The notes under the pieces were generated by a model that worked only from the letters and a program-made list of their open reading frames with translations, had not been told where the DNA came from and ran no database searches. From Roseateles koreensis (GTDB lineage: Bacteria > Pseudomonadota > Gammaproteobacteria > Burkholderiales > Burkholderiaceae_C), in contig NZ_JAQQXS010000018.1 in the NCBI RefSeq assembly GCF_028595305.1, forward strand, positions 20,179 through 84,178: 64,000 nt of DNA, read 5' to 3'. Below, piece by piece: positions 19,574-29,420 of the stretch; position 1 is the stretch's first letter; every line of letters begins with the position of its first letter. Made by a program: the position numbers and the translations under genes.

Positions 19574-20085
19574 CCACCGGCCCTCAGGCTGCGCACCAGA
19601 GCGGTGGTGGAGAAGCCGTCCACAAAAGACAAGGCCTCTGAGCGGCCACCCCAGGAGCGCACCAAGCGTGTTTCTTCGAGGGTTTCCATGTCGTAGTCGC
19701 CGCCCTTGACGTAGATGTCAGGGCGGATGCGCGCCAGCAGAGCCACCGGCGTGGGCTCGGCAAAAAAGGTCACGCAATCAACCGAAGCCAAGCCGGCCAA
19801 AACCAGGGCGCGGTCTACGTCGCGGTTGATCGGGCGCTCCGGCCCTTTGCCCAGGCCGCGCGCCGAGGCGTCGGTGTTGATGGCCACAATCAGGCTGCCG
19901 CCACGCTGACGCGCTGCATGCAGATAGCTCACGTGGCCGCGATGCAAGATATCGAAAACGCCGTTGGTGAACACCAGCGGCCGCGGCAAGGCGGCCAGGC
20001 GGGCTGCGAGTGCAGCATCATCCAGGCTGGCGGCGTCCAGCAATTTGTCTTGCAGTGCCCAGTCCAAGCTCGGTACGCCGCTCAT
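19570..20085 (-). CDS. hldC: D-glycero-beta-D-manno-heptose 1-phosphate adenylyltransferase
   Basis: 171-aa nucleotidyltransferase making ADP-D,D-heptose. The cytidylyltransferase-type motif VFTNGVFDILHRGHVSYL contains the HxGH signature, and the C-terminal region has RPDIYVKGGDYDMETL. It corresponds to the C-terminal half of E. coli HldE, here a stand-alone gene (also called rfaE2). It overlaps hldA by 4 nt at its start and gmhB by 4 nt at its end. Confidence 0.93.
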   Translation of the reverse strand: MSGVPSLDWALQDKLLDAASLDDAALAARLAALPRPLVFTNGVFDILHRGHVSYLHAARQRGGSLIVAINTDASARGLGKGPERPINRDVDRALVLAGLASVDCVTFFAEPTPVALLARIRPDIYVKGGDYDMETLEETRLVRSWGGRSEALSFVDGFSTTALVRSLRAGG

Positions 20086-21044
20086 GCCTGCAATTCCTCG
20101 TAGCTGACGGTGGCGGTGCCAAACTTGCCCACCACAATGCCACCGGCCCGATTGGCCCAGCGCATGGCCTGATCCTGCGACAAACCCGCCGCCATCATCA
20201 CGGCCAGCGTGGCAATCACGGTGTCGCCCGCGCCAGTCACGTCGAACACTTCACGGGCTTGTGCCGGTTCATGGCAGACACCTTCTTCGCCGAACAAGGT
20301 CATGCCTTCTTCAGAGCGGGTCACCAACACGGCCTCAACGTTGATGGCCGCGCGCAGCGCGTCCGCCTTGGCTTTTAATTCAGCCTCGCCGCGCCATTGC
20401 CCCGTCACCAAAGCCAGCTCGGCCCGGTTGGGCGTGATCATGGTGGCACCGGCATAACGCTGAAAATCACTGCCCTTGGGGTCAATCAACACCGGCTTGC
20501 CGGCAGCACGGGCCAAGGCAATCATGCGCGGAATATGCGCCAAACCACCCTTGCCATAGTCAGAAAACAGCACCAGGTCGTGCTGCGGCAGTTCTTGCTC
20601 GAATGCGTCCAGCATCTCGCCCAGCACTTCGTGATCAGGCTCATTCTCGAAGTCGATGCGCAGCAACTGTTGAGCCCGGCCGATCACCCGCAACTTAACG
20701 ATGGTGTGCAGTTTGGGGTCGTCACGCAGCACCGTCTCGACGCCTTGCGCATGCAGCAACTCGCGCAGCTTGACGGCAGGCTCGTCGCGCCCCACCACGG
20801 TCAGCAGCGTGCAACGCGCACCCAGGGTCTTGACGTTGAGCGCCACGTTGGCGGCGCCGCCCAAGCGCTCTTCCTCTCGGTCGACTCGCACCACCGGCAC
20901 GGGTGCCTCGGGAGAAATGCGCTCCACCACGCCGTGCCAGTAACGGTCCAACATGACGTCACCCACCACCAGCACACGGCGCTGCCCGAGCAACTCGCGC
21001 GAGGGTAAGGCCTGCAGCGAGGTCTTGTCTGATTCCTGCACCAT
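20082..21044 (-). CDS. hldA: D-glycero-beta-D-manno-heptose-7-phosphate kinase
   Basis: 320-aa PfkB/ribokinase-family sugar kinase phosphorylating heptose 7-phosphate at C1. The N-terminal VVGDVMLDRYWHG, the GGAANVALNVKTLG substrate region, and the C-terminal PfkB signature DVTGAGDTVIATLAV with catalytic Asp (about residue 268) are all present. It equals the N-terminal half of HldE (rfaE1). It starts 1 nt after the gmhA stop. The ADP-heptose epimerase hldD is not in this window. Confidence 0.93.
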   Translation of the reverse strand: MVQESDKTSLQALPSRELLGQRRVLVVGDVMLDRYWHGVVERISPEAPVPVVRVDREEERLGGAANVALNVKTLGARCTLLTVVGRDEPAVKLRELLHAQGVETVLRDDPKLHTIVKLRVIGRAQQLLRIDFENEPDHEVLGEMLDAFEQELPQHDLVLFSDYGKGGLAHIPRMIALARAAGKPVLIDPKGSDFQRYAGATMITPNRAELALVTGQWRGEAELKAKADALRAAINVEAVLVTRSEEGMTLFGEEGVCHEPAQAREVFDVTGAGDTVIATLAVMMAAGLSQDQAMRWANRAGGIVVGKFGTATVSYEELQA

Positions 21045-21045
21045 G

Positions 21046-21615
21046 TCAGTCCAGCCCCAGCTGCGACTCGATCAAACCGCACAAGGTGTGGCCGATCAAA
21101 ATGTGCGCCTCTTGAATGCGGGCGGTCACCGTATGGGGAACCACGATGCTGGCATCGCAGACTTGGCGCAGTTGCCCCCCGTCGCGGCCCAACAAACCGA
21201 GGGTGTAAACGCCCGCAGCCTTGGCGGCTTCAACCGCGCGCAAAACATTGCCCGAATTGCCCGAAGTCGAGATGGCCACCAACGCATCGCCGGAGCGCGC
21301 CAGGGCAGTGAGTTGGCGTGCGAACACCTGATCGAAGCTGTAGTCGTTGCCGATGCAGGTGAGCGCGGAGGTGTCGGTACTCAGGGCGATGGCAGCCAGC
21401 GGGCGCCGATCTTTGATGAAGCGCCCGGTCAATTCGGCGGCCAAGTGCTGGCTGTCGGCGGCCGAACCACCATTGCCGCAGAACATCACCTTGCCGCCCG
21501 TCGCCAGCACCTGCGCCAAACGCTCACCGGCGGCAGCAATGCTGCCGTCCAAGGCGTGAAGGACGGACATCAGTTGCTGGTGCTCAGCAAGATTGCGAAG
21601 AAACAAAGTGCTCAT
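21046..21615 (-). CDS. gmhA: Sedoheptulose 7-phosphate isomerase
   Basis: 189-aa SIS-domain enzyme, the first step of heptose synthesis for LPS. It has FCGNGGSAADSQHLAAEL near residue 46 and the STSGNSGNVLRAVEAAK motif near 115. MSTLFLRN at 21615 is taken as start; the in-frame ATG at 21741 would extend into the msbA promoter region. A TGATAAT sequence about 75 nt upstream on this strand (21689-21695) could be its -10 box. It is the first gene of the four-gene heptose operon and is divergent from msbA. Confidence 0.93.
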   Translation of the reverse strand: MSTLFLRNLAEHQQLMSVLHALDGSIAAAGERLAQVLATGGKVMFCGNGGSAADSQHLAAELTGRFIKDRRPLAAIALSTDTSALTCIGNDYSFDQVFARQLTALARSGDALVAISTSGNSGNVLRAVEAAKAAGVYTLGLLGRDGGQLRQVCDASIVVPHTVTARIQEAHILIGHTLCGLIESQLGLD

Positions 21616-21773
21616 GAAGGATTGACCTGTGAGAAGAGGTGCGCGGCGGCACCTGCCGCCACGCGAATTTCGTTGGATCGATGCGCCTATTATCAGCGTT
21701 TGGTCGGCCCGCATGGGCGAGCGAATCCCGGCGACAATCACGCTCCTTCATCATCGCACCGCCCCATCCCCCC

Positions 21774-23510
21774 ATGAGCGAACCTCAGGATCTGAAAACC
21801 ATCGCGCGTCGTCTGGCGGTGCATGTCAAGCCTTACACCAAAGGGCTTGTCTTGACGGGCGCAGCCTATATCGGCGCGGCCGTGACCGAGCCCCTGATTC
21901 CCAAACTGATCAATACGGTGTTCAGCGACGGCTTCACCAAAAATGCGTTCAGCATCTGGTGGGTGCCGGCGGTCTTGATCGGTCTGTTTGCGCTGCGCGG
22001 GTTTTGCAGCTTTGTGGGCCAGTACATGTTCAACTGGACCCTGCTGCGCAGCGTGATGGACTTTCGCGCCGCGCTGCTGGACGCGCTGCTTCGCGCCGAT
22101 GCCCGCGTCTTCACCAGCCTGCAACCCGGCACCGCCGTGACCAAGGTGGTGAACGACCCGCAGCAGATCATGAGCCTGATCGGCAACAGCGCCATCAATG
22201 TGCTGCGCGATGGCCTGCCGGCCCTGGCCATGCTGATTTATCTGTTCTACCTGAACTGGCAACTCACGCTGCTTTCACTGGTCACCACGCCCCTGATGGC
22301 CTTGGTCGTGCAAAAGGTCAATCAACGCGTGCGCGCTATGGGCAGCCGCACCTATGACGCGCAATTGCAACTGGTTAACAAGGTGGACGACGTGACGCGT
22401 GCCTGGCGCGTAGTGCGCACCTTCAACGCCGCGGACCACGAGCGCGCAGTCTTCGGCAAGCTCGCCCAAGACGTTCAGCGCAACGCCTTGAAGACCAACG
22501 CCGCAGGCGCCCTGAGCCAGCCGCTCTCGCAACTGGTGGCCAGCGTCGGGCTCTCCATCATCATTTGCCTGGCCTTGCTGCAGGCCCGGCAAACGCATAC
22601 GGGCGTGGGCGAATTCGCGGCCTTCGTCACCGCGCTGCTGCTGTTGACCTCGCGGCTGCGCCACCTGAGCGACCTGATGCCGCCCATCTCCAATGCCTTG
22701 GTGATCGCCCGCGGTTGCTTGAGCCTGATGGACATGCCCACCGAGCCCGACAACGGCCAACGCAGCCTGAGCGCGGTACGGGGGGACATCTCCCTGCAAG
22801 ACGTCACCCTGCAATACCCCGGCGCCGAGCGCCCGGCCCTATTGGGTTTGAACATGCACTTCAAGGCCGGGCAAACCACCGCACTGGTGGGCAGTTCGGG
22901 CGCGGGCAAGAGTTCCATCATCCATCTGCTGCTCGCTTTTGGGGAGCCGGACAAGGGCCAGATCCTGCTCGACGGCGTACCGATTTCAGAGCTGCAAAAG
23001 TCCAATCTGCGTCGTCAGTTCGCCGTGGTGTCGCAAGACATCGTGCTCTTTGACACCTCAATCGCCAACAACATCGCCTATGCCCAGCCCCGCGACGAGG
23101 CCCGCTTGGAGCAGGCCCTGCGTGCCGCGCATCTGTGGGATTTTGTGCAGAAAGAACTGCCGCAGGGCCTGGACACCCTGGTGGGGGCCAACGGCAGCAA
23201 GCTGAGCGGCGGCCAGCGCCAGCGGCTGGCCATCGCCCGTGCGCTGTACCGCGACGCCCCGATCTGGATCTTTGACGAAGCCACCTCCGCCCTCGACACC
23301 GAGAGCGAACGCGCCGTTCAACAAGCGCTGGAGCAATGGCAAGGCCGCAAAACCCTGATCGTCATCGCGCACCGTCTGTCCACCATCCGCTCAGCCGACA
23401 CCATCCAGGTGATGAGCCAGGGCCGGGTGATTGAAGGCGGCACCCATGCCGAATTGCTGGCCACCGACGGCGCCTACGCGGCCATGGTGCGGGCGCAGAA
23501 CGGCGAATAG
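21774..23510 (+). CDS. msbA: Lipid A export ABC transporter MsbA
   Basis: 578-aa fused TM-ATPase half-transporter that flips core-lipid A across the inner membrane. The six-helix ABC membrane domain spans about residues 20-300. The ATPase domain carries Walker A GSSGAGKSS near 376, signature LSGGQRQRLAIARAL near 479, Walker B IWIFDEATSALD and the H-loop IAHRLST. The start at 21774 (MSEPQDLKT) excludes an implausible upstream extension. Its placement beside heptose and core-glycosyltransferase genes supports the LPS role over other lipid exporters. Confidence 0.92.
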   Translation: MSEPQDLKTIARRLAVHVKPYTKGLVLTGAAYIGAAVTEPLIPKLINTVFSDGFTKNAFSIWWVPAVLIGLFALRGFCSFVGQYMFNWTLLRSVMDFRAALLDALLRADARVFTSLQPGTAVTKVVNDPQQIMSLIGNSAINVLRDGLPALAMLIYLFYLNWQLTLLSLVTTPLMALVVQKVNQRVRAMGSRTYDAQLQLVNKVDDVTRAWRVVRTFNAADHERAVFGKLAQDVQRNALKTNAAGALSQPLSQLVASVGLSIIICLALLQARQTHTGVGEFAAFVTALLLLTSRLRHLSDLMPPISNALVIARGCLSLMDMPTEPDNGQRSLSAVRGDISLQDVTLQYPGAERPALLGLNMHFKAGQTTALVGSSGAGKSSIIHLLLAFGEPDKGQILLDGVPISELQKSNLRRQFAVVSQDIVLFDTSIANNIAYAQPRDEARLEQALRAAHLWDFVQKELPQGLDTLVGANGSKLSGGQRQRLAIARALYRDAPIWIFDEATSALDTESERAVQQALEQWQGRKTLIVIAHRLSTIRSADTIQVMSQGRVIEGGTHAELLATDGAYAAMVRAQNGE

Positions 23511-23533
23511 TTTCCTAGCGCCAGGCTCCTGGC

Positions 23534-24841
23534 TCAGCCCGGCAGGGTTTCAGCGAAGCCGGCCTTGCGCCGGCGCATGGCCGCGGCGTCCACCTGCGGA
23601 GGCTGGGTGGGCCAACCGAAAAACTTCTGCACCTCGAGCCGTCGTGCCAAGGTGTCACTCATGCCCAGATTGATCAACTCGTTGGTGAATGAGGGCTCGA
23701 ACAACAAGTAGCTAGTCAGCGCAGAGCCGCTGGCGCCCTTGCCCTCACCCGCCACGCCCACGCTGCGCAGCAAGCCCTTGATGGCGGGCGGCAGGCTGCC
23801 CTGATGTTCGGCCGCCAACTCATCCAGCCGCCGGCTGGGCGCAATCACCAAAATATCCACTGGGCGCAGCGGCGTGGATTGACGAGCACTCGCCGTCAGC
23901 AGAGACAAGGTATTGTTGATGCGCTGCAAACGCTCCACATCGACGGCGAGCGAATCCAGAAAGATGTTCGACAAGGCATGGCCGGCAATCTGCGCCATGC
24001 TGGGCGCACCTTCTACCAAAGTGCGTTGAGCCTGCTCGTCAGCCGGCTCATTCATGCGGCCTGCGCCAATCACCAGCACGCGCTCGGCGCCCAGATGCAC
24101 GGCCGGTGAGATCGGGGCGCTCTGGCGCATCGAGCCATCGCCAAACCATTCTTTCTTGCCACCCAGCTCGAGCGGCTCGGCCGGGAAAATGAAAGGAATG
24201 GCCGAAGACGCCAGCAGGTGCTCAACCGACAGCTGTGTCGGCACCGCAATGCGCTGCGAGCGCAACCAAGGCGTGACGGCCTGCCGGGCTTGAAAAAACG
24301 TCACATGCTGCCCCGAGGTGTAGCTGGAGCCGCTGATGGCCAAAGCCTGCAAATGGCCTTGTGTGAGCATCTCCTGCACCCGGTCCATCTTGACCCATTT
24401 GTGCAGCAGCCGTCCAAGCGGCGCGTTATCCAGCAGGCTGCGCGGGCGCGTGCGGCGCCACCGCGCCACGGCCCAACCCAGGCTCATCATGGTCATCCAG
24501 CGTGCGCCGGTGCGAATCACGCCAAAGGCATCCGCGCAATAGACGTCGCTCACATGCAGGTTCTGCCACAGATGAACCAAGCCATCGACCGCGGAGTCGA
24601 AGTCGTCGGCATAACAGGCCAAGGTGCCGGCATTAATGGCCCCCGCCGACGTGCCCGCCACGATGGGAAAGGGGCTGCCATTGCCACCCATGCCCGCGTC
24701 GCGGCGCAACTGCGCCAGGGCGGCCAGCACGCCAACCTGGTAAGCAGCGCGCGCCCCCCCACCGGTCAGGATCAGACCCGTGGGGCGTGCCGCATCAAGG
24801 TTGGCGCGAGGCAAAGGGGGCGATGACATAGGGGGCATCAT
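23534..24841 (-). CDS. Patatin-like phospholipase
   Basis: 435-aa serine lipase/acyl hydrolase of the RssA/patatin family. The oxyanion glycine motif GGGARAAYQVGVL is near residue 27, the nucleophile elbow GTSAGAINAG near 62, and the catalytic Asp in FGDGSMR near 220. There is no signal peptide, so it is probably cytoplasmic or membrane-peripheral. The start is uncertain: ATGs at 24841 and 24829 are both possible and neither has a clear ribosome site. It lies 116 nt downstream of dnaE on the same strand and converges on msbA. Substrate unknown. Confidence 0.85.
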   Translation of the reverse strand: MMPPMSSPPLPRANLDAARPTGLILTGGGARAAYQVGVLAALAQLRRDAGMGGNGSPFPIVAGTSAGAINAGTLACYADDFDSAVDGLVHLWQNLHVSDVYCADAFGVIRTGARWMTMMSLGWAVARWRRTRPRSLLDNAPLGRLLHKWVKMDRVQEMLTQGHLQALAISGSSYTSGQHVTFFQARQAVTPWLRSQRIAVPTQLSVEHLLASSAIPFIFPAEPLELGGKKEWFGDGSMRQSAPISPAVHLGAERVLVIGAGRMNEPADEQAQRTLVEGAPSMAQIAGHALSNIFLDSLAVDVERLQRINNTLSLLTASARQSTPLRPVDILVIAPSRRLDELAAEHQGSLPPAIKGLLRSVGVAGEGKGASGSALTSYLLFEPSFTNELINLGMSDTLARRLEVQKFFGWPTQPPQVDAAAMRRRKAGFAETLPG

Positions 24842-24957
24842 TGCTGCGCATCATCGCCCAAATGCCAGCCCTTTTTTCAAGGGAATTGCGGGGAAAGCCC
24901 TCGGTAAACTTGAATTCGATGCGTACCCGAGACACCGCCCGAGACGCACCGGCCCCG

Positions 24958-27900
24958 TCATTCAAAGGCAATATGCGGCTGCGCGTCGTCCACGCTTTGG
25001 CCGGGCTTCTTGCCTGGCACGGGTGCGGGGTGATCTTGCCCAAGCCGAGCCAGCGCTTCATCGCAAGGCCAGAAGCGGCTTTCTTCCCCCAACTCGATCT
25101 TGAACTCCGCCCCCGCCGCGTCGCCGCCGAGAAAGTGATGGGTCATGATCTTGAGCCCCTGCGTCACCACGCCAGCGTCGGTCTCCAGGCGCTTGGGCGG
25201 CCAGAGCTTGACGATGTCTTGCAGGGGCGGCAGTTTGTCGCGCACCGGCATATAGAAGTGCTTGCCGAATCGCGCCCGTGCGCCGGCCAAGTCCCAAACG
25301 CCCTGCACATTCAGGCGGAAGCCGCCCGAAAAACGGTCCATCTGCACCTTGCCCTGGATGATCAGTAACTCGTCATCCACCAACAAGTCCTTGTTGGCGT
25401 TGAGCATCTCCTCATTGGCCACGCACTCGATCTGGTCGCTCTTGTCGTCAAGTTTGAAGATGGCCACCCGACCGCGGTTGCCGTTGATGATGCGCAGATC
25501 GCTGACGATGCCCGCCACCATCACCGGCTCCCGGCTGTCGGTGCAATCGGCAATGCGCCGCCGAACCATGCGCCGCACTTCCTCGCCGCTTTGGTCGAAC
25601 ATATGGCCGCTGAGGTAGAAGCCGATGGCGGTCTTCTCCAGCGTAAGCCGCTCCTTGATGCTCCAAGTCGGCATCTCCACCAGATCTGGCTCGGCGGTAC
25701 TGGAGGCATGTGAGTCGCCAAAATCGAACAAGCCGCCTTGGTCCGCATTGGCTTCCAGCGTTTCTGCATGCGTGTAGCCCCGGGCCACGCTGGCCAGCAG
25801 GCGGGCTCGGTCGGCTTCCAGTGAGTCAAAGGCACCGGCTTTGATGAGGGCCTCAACCACGCGTTTGTTGCAAGCCTTTCTGTCGATACGAGCACAAAAA
25901 TCGAAGAAACTCTTGAACGCCCCCCCTTCATTGCGCTTGGCCACGATGGAGTCAATAGCGCCCTTGCCCGTTCCCTTGATGGCGCCCAGGCCGTAGTTGA
26001 TCCGTTTGTTGTGGATGGGCTCAAAGCGGTGCACACCCAAATTGACGTTAGGCGGCTCAAACTCGATGCCGAACAGCTTGGCGTCGTTCAACAACACCTT
26101 GAGCTTGTCGGTGTCGTCCATTTCGATGGTCATGTTCGCGGCAAAGAACTCCGCCGCGAAATGCACCTTCAACCAACCCGTGTGATAGGCCAGCAGCGAG
26201 TAGGCCGCCGCGTGCGACTTGTTGAAGCCGTAGCCTGCGAACTTCTCCATCAGGTCGAACACTTCGTCGGCCTGCTTTTCATCCAGGCCGTTGACCGCCG
26301 CGCCCTTGCGGAAAATGGCTCGGTGCTCGGCCATCTCCTCGGCCTTCTTCTTGCCCATGGCTCGGCGCAGCATGTCGGCGCCGCCCAAGCTATAGCCCCC
26401 CAGCACCTGGGCAGTCTGCATCACCTGCTCCTGATAGACCATGATGCCGTAGGTCTCGGCCAGCACCGGCTCCGTCAGCGGGTGCGGGTACTCCACCACC
26501 TCCTTGCCATGCTTGCGCGCCACAAAGGTGGGGATCAGGTCCATGGGACCCGGGCGATACAGGGCGTTCAGGGCAATCAGGTCTTCAAGGCGAGAGGGTT
26601 TGGCGTCTTTCAACATGCGCTGCATGCCGGGGGATTCAAACTGAAACACGCTCTCGGTCAAGCCGTCGGAGAACAGCTTGTAGACCTTGCGGTCGTCGAG
26701 TGGAATTTTCTCGAAGCTGAAGTCTTTCTGCTCCGGAAAACGCGCGACGATGAAATCTTTGGCCAACTCAAGAATGGTCAGCGTTGCCAGGCCCAAGAAG
26801 TCGAACTTCACCAGGCCGATGGCTTCAACGTCGTCCTTGTCGTACTGGCTCACCGCGCTGGTGGAGCCGGGCTGCTGGTACTGCGGGCAGAAGTCGGTGA
26901 TCTTGCCCGGCGCAATCAACACACCCCCGGCGTGCATACCGATATTACGCACCATGCCTTCAACGCGGGCGGCCAGCGTCAGCAACTCGCGCACCTCTTC
27001 TTCTTGCTCCTCGCGCTGCCCGATCTCCGGCGCCTCGTGGCGGGCGTAGATCATTTTCTCTTTGTCGGGATCGAAGTCCGGCGGCAATTTCGCCAACGTC
27101 ACCGTCTTGCCGGGTGGCGCCGGAATCAACTTGGCGATGCTGTCCACCTGGCCATAGCCCATGCCCAGCACCCGGCCGATATCGCGCAAGGCAGCCTTGG
27201 CCGCCATGGTGCCAAACGTCGCAATCTGACTGACCGCCGGCAGGCCGTATTTGCGCTTGACGTAATCGATCACCCGATCGCGGTTGCCCTGGCAGAAGTC
27301 GATGTCGAAGTCGGGCATGGAGACCCGTTCCGGATTCAAGAATCGCTCGAACAGCAGGTTGTACTGCAGCGGGTCCAGGTCGGTGATCAACAACACATAG
27401 GCCACCAGCGAGCCGGCACCCGAACCCCGCCCCGGCCCCACTGGGCAGCCATTGAGCTTGGCCCACTTGATGAAGTCACCCACGATCAGGAAGTAGCCCG
27501 GAAAGCCCATCTTGATGATGGTGCCCAGCTCAAACTCCAGCCGCTCCACATACCGTGGACGCTCGGCGTCACGCTTGGCGGCGTCTGGGTAGAGCATCTG
27601 CAGCCGGTCTTCCAGCCCTTCGTAAGAGAGCTGACGGAAATACTGCTCCATCGGCATGGAGGTGCCGTCTTCCAGCAGCGGTGTCGGAAAGTTGGGCAAC
27701 TGCGGCTTGCCCAGCACCAGGCTGATGGAGCAACGGCGGGCAATCTCCACCGTGTTTGCAAGCGCCGAGGGAATGTCGGCAAAGAGCTTTTCCATGTCCG
27801 CCTGGCTGCGGAAATACTGCCCCGGCACAAAACGCTTGACGCGTTTGGGGTTGGCCAGCGTCTCGCCCTCCGCCACACAGACCCGCGCCTCGTGGGCCTC

Positions 27901-28521
27901 GAAATCATCTTCACCCAGAAATTGAACAGGATGCGTCGCCACCACGGGCAGTTTCAGCCCCGCAGCAAAGGGCACGCTGGCCTGCACCAGCGCTTCTTGG
28001 CCGAGCAGACCGGCGCGTTGCAACTCGATGTAGAAACGCCCCGGGAAAATGTCCGAAAAACGCTGCGCCCAATCGAGCGCGCGGGGCTTGTCACCCGCCA
28101 GCAGCGCAGCACCCAGACCACCGAATTGAGCGCCAGAAAGGCAGATCAAGCCCTCATTGAGCTCACGCAACCAGTCCCACTTCAAACAGGCCTGATTGCG
28201 CTGCACGTTCTGAATCCAGCCACGTGACAGCAACTCACACAGGTTCAGATAGCCCTGCTTGTTCTGCACCAGCAGCAGCAACCGGGAGGGCTGTTTGTCC
28301 GAGCCCTCGGGCTCCAGCCAGCAATCAGCCCCCAGGATGGGTTTGACGCCCTTTTTCCGGCAAGCGTTGTAGAACTTGATGGCGCCAAACATATTGGCAA
28401 GGTCGGTCAAAGCCAACGCCACCTGTCCGTCTTTGGCCGCAGCAGCGGCTGCATCGTCGGTTCGGAGGGTGCCGTCAACGACGGAAAATTCAGTGTGCGT
28501 GCGCAGATGTACAAAAGCCAT
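24958..28521 (-). CDS. dnaE: DNA polymerase III subunit alpha
   Basis: 1187-aa replicative polymerase. The N-terminal PHP domain starts FVHLRTHTEFSVVDG. The palm has GPGRGSGAGSLVAYVL and the catalytic PDFDIDFCQGNRD near residues 400-410. The helix-hairpin-helix (LDEKQADEVFDLMEKFAGYGFNKSHA region) and the OB-fold follow, with motifs near 990-1050. Length matches DnaE1 rather than DnaE2/ImuC. A TACAAT hexamer ends 5 nt before the ATG, suggesting its own nearly leaderless promoter although the transporter operon lies just upstream on the same strand. Confidence 0.98.
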   Translation of the reverse strand: MAFVHLRTHTEFSVVDGTLRTDDAAAAAAKDGQVALALTDLANMFGAIKFYNACRKKGVKPILGADCWLEPEGSDKQPSRLLLLVQNKQGYLNLCELLSRGWIQNVQRNQACLKWDWLRELNEGLICLSGAQFGGLGAALLAGDKPRALDWAQRFSDIFPGRFYIELQRAGLLGQEALVQASVPFAAGLKLPVVATHPVQFLGEDDFEAHEARVCVAEGETLANPKRVKRFVPGQYFRSQADMEKLFADIPSALANTVEIARRCSISLVLGKPQLPNFPTPLLEDGTSMPMEQYFRQLSYEGLEDRLQMLYPDAAKRDAERPRYVERLEFELGTIIKMGFPGYFLIVGDFIKWAKLNGCPVGPGRGSGAGSLVAYVLLITDLDPLQYNLLFERFLNPERVSMPDFDIDFCQGNRDRVIDYVKRKYGLPAVSQIATFGTMAAKAALRDIGRVLGMGYGQVDSIAKLIPAPPGKTVTLAKLPPDFDPDKEKMIYARHEAPEIGQREEQEEEVRELLTLAARVEGMVRNIGMHAGGVLIAPGKITDFCPQYQQPGSTSAVSQYDKDDVEAIGLVKFDFLGLATLTILELAKDFIVARFPEQKDFSFEKIPLDDRKVYKLFSDGLTESVFQFESPGMQRMLKDAKPSRLEDLIALNALYRPGPMDLIPTFVARKHGKEVVEYPHPLTEPVLAETYGIMVYQEQVMQTAQVLGGYSLGGADMLRRAMGKKKAEEMAEHRAIFRKGAAVNGLDEKQADEVFDLMEKFAGYGFNKSHAAAYSLLAYHTGWLKVHFAAEFFAANMTIEMDDTDKLKVLLNDAKLFGIEFEPPNVNLGVHRFEPIHNKRINYGLGAIKGTGKGAIDSIVAKRNEGGAFKSFFDFCARIDRKACNKRVVEALIKAGAFDSLEADRARLLASVARGYTHAETLEANADQGGLFDFGDSHASSTAEPDLVEMPTWSIKERLTLEKTAIGFYLSGHMFDQSGEEVRRMVRRRIADCTDSREPVMVAGIVSDLRIINGNRGRVAIFKLDDKSDQIECVANEEMLNANKDLLVDDELLIIQGKVQMDRFSGGFRLNVQGVWDLAGARARFGKHFYMPVRDKLPPLQDIVKLWPPKRLETDAGVVTQGLKIMTHHFLGGDAAGAEFKIELGEESRFWPCDEALARLGQDHPAPVPGKKPGQSVDDAQPHIAFE

Positions 28522-28526
28522 GGGCC

Positions 28527-28532
28527 ATTGTA
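28527..28532 (-). promoter_or_regulatory. Candidate -10 box (TACAAT) of dnaE
   Basis: TACAATGGCCC directly precedes the dnaE ATG on the minus strand. The same 11-mer occurs upstream of the Mrp antiporter operon. No good -35 is seen. Confidence 0.5.
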
Positions 28533-28559
28533 AAGACCGTACAGACCGGCCCGCTGTTC

Positions 28560-29420
28560 TCAGCCCAAAGCACGCCGCAAGCGATCACTCGTCCAGTCAA
28601 CCGCCAGCACCAACAACACCATCGCGCCGACCAAGGTGGCTGTTTTACCCATCTGGAACAAGCCCAGGTGAAACGCCAGCATCTGCCCCAGCCCACCTGC
28701 GCCCACCACGCCTAACACCGTGGCTGCACGGATGTTGTTTTCCCAGCGGTACAAGGTGTAGCTGATCAACTGCGGCAGCACCTGAGGCAGGCTGGCGTAC
28801 AAAAACACCTTCAAATTGCCAATCCCCTGCACGCGCAAAGCCTGTGCGGGACCGGGCGGCAAGCGCTCAAGCGCTGAGGCGAACAATCGACCCAACACGC
28901 CGCTGGTATGCAAGGTTAGAGCCAAGGTCCCGGCAAACGGCCCCAAGCCTACACAAACCAGCAGCAAGGCGGCCCACACCAACTCGGGCACGGCACGCAG
29001 GGCGTTCAACAACCAAGCAGTGGGGCGCCGCACCCTAGCCCGGTCCTGCGCATGCAGCCGAGCGCCGGGCACGGCCAGCAGCAAGCCCGCCACCGCCGCC
29101 AAGCCGGTACCCATGGCAGACATGGCCAGTGTTTCCATCGCCGCCGCCGCCACACGCGGCAGAAACTCAGGACTCAAATCGGGCGGAAAGAACTCGCCAA
29201 TGAAGCGGCCCATGCTATGCGCCGCCTCCAGCGAGAACAACTGCGCCCATTGCAAATCCAACGACCAAAAACTGAGCAGCACCAAGGCCAGCAAGCCGAC
29301 ACCCATCCACAAAGCCTGACTGCGTTTGCGCAGGAAGGGCGGCGGCACGCAAGGCGGCAAGTTGGGCTGCAGACCGAACGGCCCAGAGGTCCCAGAGGTG
29401 CTGGCGTTTGACTTGTTCAT
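28560..29420 (-). CDS. PhnE-family ABC transporter permease (second copy)
   Basis: 286-aa inner-membrane permease of the phosphonate/phosphite/selenate-type importer family. A cytoplasmic N-terminal tail of about 35 residues is followed by a first TM, a periplasmic stretch with FFPPDLSPEFLPRV and the binding-protein-dependent permease domain, ending VLGVVGAGGLGQML. Its ATG overlaps the upstream permease stop (ATGA). Two non-identical PhnE proteins probably form a heterodimer with PhnC. It lies 38 nt before dnaE. Confidence 0.85.
   Translation of the reverse strand: MNKSNASTSGTSGPFGLQPNLPPCVPPPFLRKRSQALWMGVGLLALVLLSFWSLDLQWAQLFSLEAAHSMGRFIGEFFPPDLSPEFLPRVAAAAMETLAMSAMGTGLAAVAGLLLAVPGARLHAQDRARVRRPTAWLLNALRAVPELVWAALLLVCVGLGPFAGTLALTLHTSGVLGRLFASALERLPPGPAQALRVQGIGNLKVFLYASLPQVLPQLISYTLYRWENNIRAATVLGVVGAGGLGQMLAFHLGLFQMGKTATLVGAMVLLVLAVDWTSDRLRRALG

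Noticed and set aside
26011..28227. 738-codon plus-strand open frame
   Set aside because: Entirely antisense to dnaE, with low-complexity His/Gln/Leu-rich translation typical of shadow frames.
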